Positions 63,988 to 64,000 of a stretch of 64,000 nt of DNA are shown in pieces. Position numbers and translations under genes: made by a program. The notes beneath the pieces are model-generated. The model was not told where the DNA came from. It searched no databases and was given only the letters and a program-made list of their open reading frames with translations. This stretch comes from Prorocentrum cordatum (Eukaryota > Sar > Dinophyceae > Prorocentrales > Prorocentraceae), in contig CAUYUJ010014604.1 of NCBI GenBank assembly GCA_963575745.1, forward strand, positions 730,728-794,727. Reading direction: 5' to 3'. Position 1 is the stretch's first letter, and every line of letters starts with the position of its first letter.

Positions 63988-64000
63988 GAGTAGTAGTAGT
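63718..64000. repeat. (AGT)n microsatellite to window end
   Basis: AGT/GTAGTC triplets with a CGT-rich patch at 63835-63875; runs off the window. Confidence 0.95.

Noticed and set aside
1-64000. Functional SL RNA gene, tRNA or rRNA
   Set aside because: No exact leader followed by a splice donor and no tRNA or rRNA signature was found by eye; a covariance-model scan would be decisive.

Overview
The window looks like nuclear DNA of a dinoflagellate. The reasons are high GC, very long triplet microsatellites, same-strand intronless ORFs separated by GGCCCC-rich spacers, DIRS-like and Copia-like retroelement remains, ORFan protein styles typical of Dinophyceae (KRPAAA linkers, AP2-like ends), and degraded copies of the dinoflagellate spliced leader (DinoSL core TAGCCATTTTGGCTCAAG) just upstream of several ORFs. 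There is no operon structure, Shine-Dalgarno signal, rRNA or tRNA. Species cannot be fixed from sequence alone; a Prorocentrum- or Symbiodiniaceae-like genome would fit.

Layout. 0-2.3 kb: one 541-aa ORF of unknown function. 2.8-4.5 kb: dispersed repeat modules and a ~65-bp satellite. 4.5-5.5 kb (-): a frameshifted DIRS-type tyrosine recombinase. 6.1-9.4 kb: a 73-bp tandem repeat, a GAGGCT minisatellite, and hairpin-rich or alternating GC/GT tracts. 10-25.6 kb (+): the gene-rich part, with a coiled-coil protein, a 742-aa ORFan, an AP2-like protein, a broken ORFan with an in-frame TAG and a frameshift, a 502-aa ORFan, a zinc-finger-like coiled-coil protein, and a transposase-like ORFan split by about 530 bp. 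Most carry a relic spliced leader 19-101 nt before the likely ATG, so they look like recycled (retroposed) mRNAs; these relics also help choose start codons.

The 12.0-25.6 kb cluster is bracketed by two inverted copies of a composite repeat (GC module outside, TTGCACCACATA-type array inside; 11.4-11.86 and 25.74-26.05 kb). A transposase-like gene lies near the right end, so a 14.7-kb mobile unit is possible but unproven.

26-29 kb is low-complexity DNA with an 80-bp palindrome. 29.3-32.4 kb (-) holds a DIRS/Ngaro-like RT-RNase H pseudogene and a gag-like ORF. 33.5-39.3 kb is a higher-order repeat field. 40.9-48.8 kb (+) is a decayed Copia-like gag-pol followed by a membrane-segment extension. 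48.8-54.2 kb (+) is decayed coding DNA with a KptA/Tpt1-like RNA 2'-phosphotransferase domain. 55-62 kb is repeats, including a 1.03-kb palindrome. 62.75-63.0 kb is a short ORF behind a well-preserved SL relic and flanked by a perfect 16-bp direct repeat. The window ends in AGT microsatellite.
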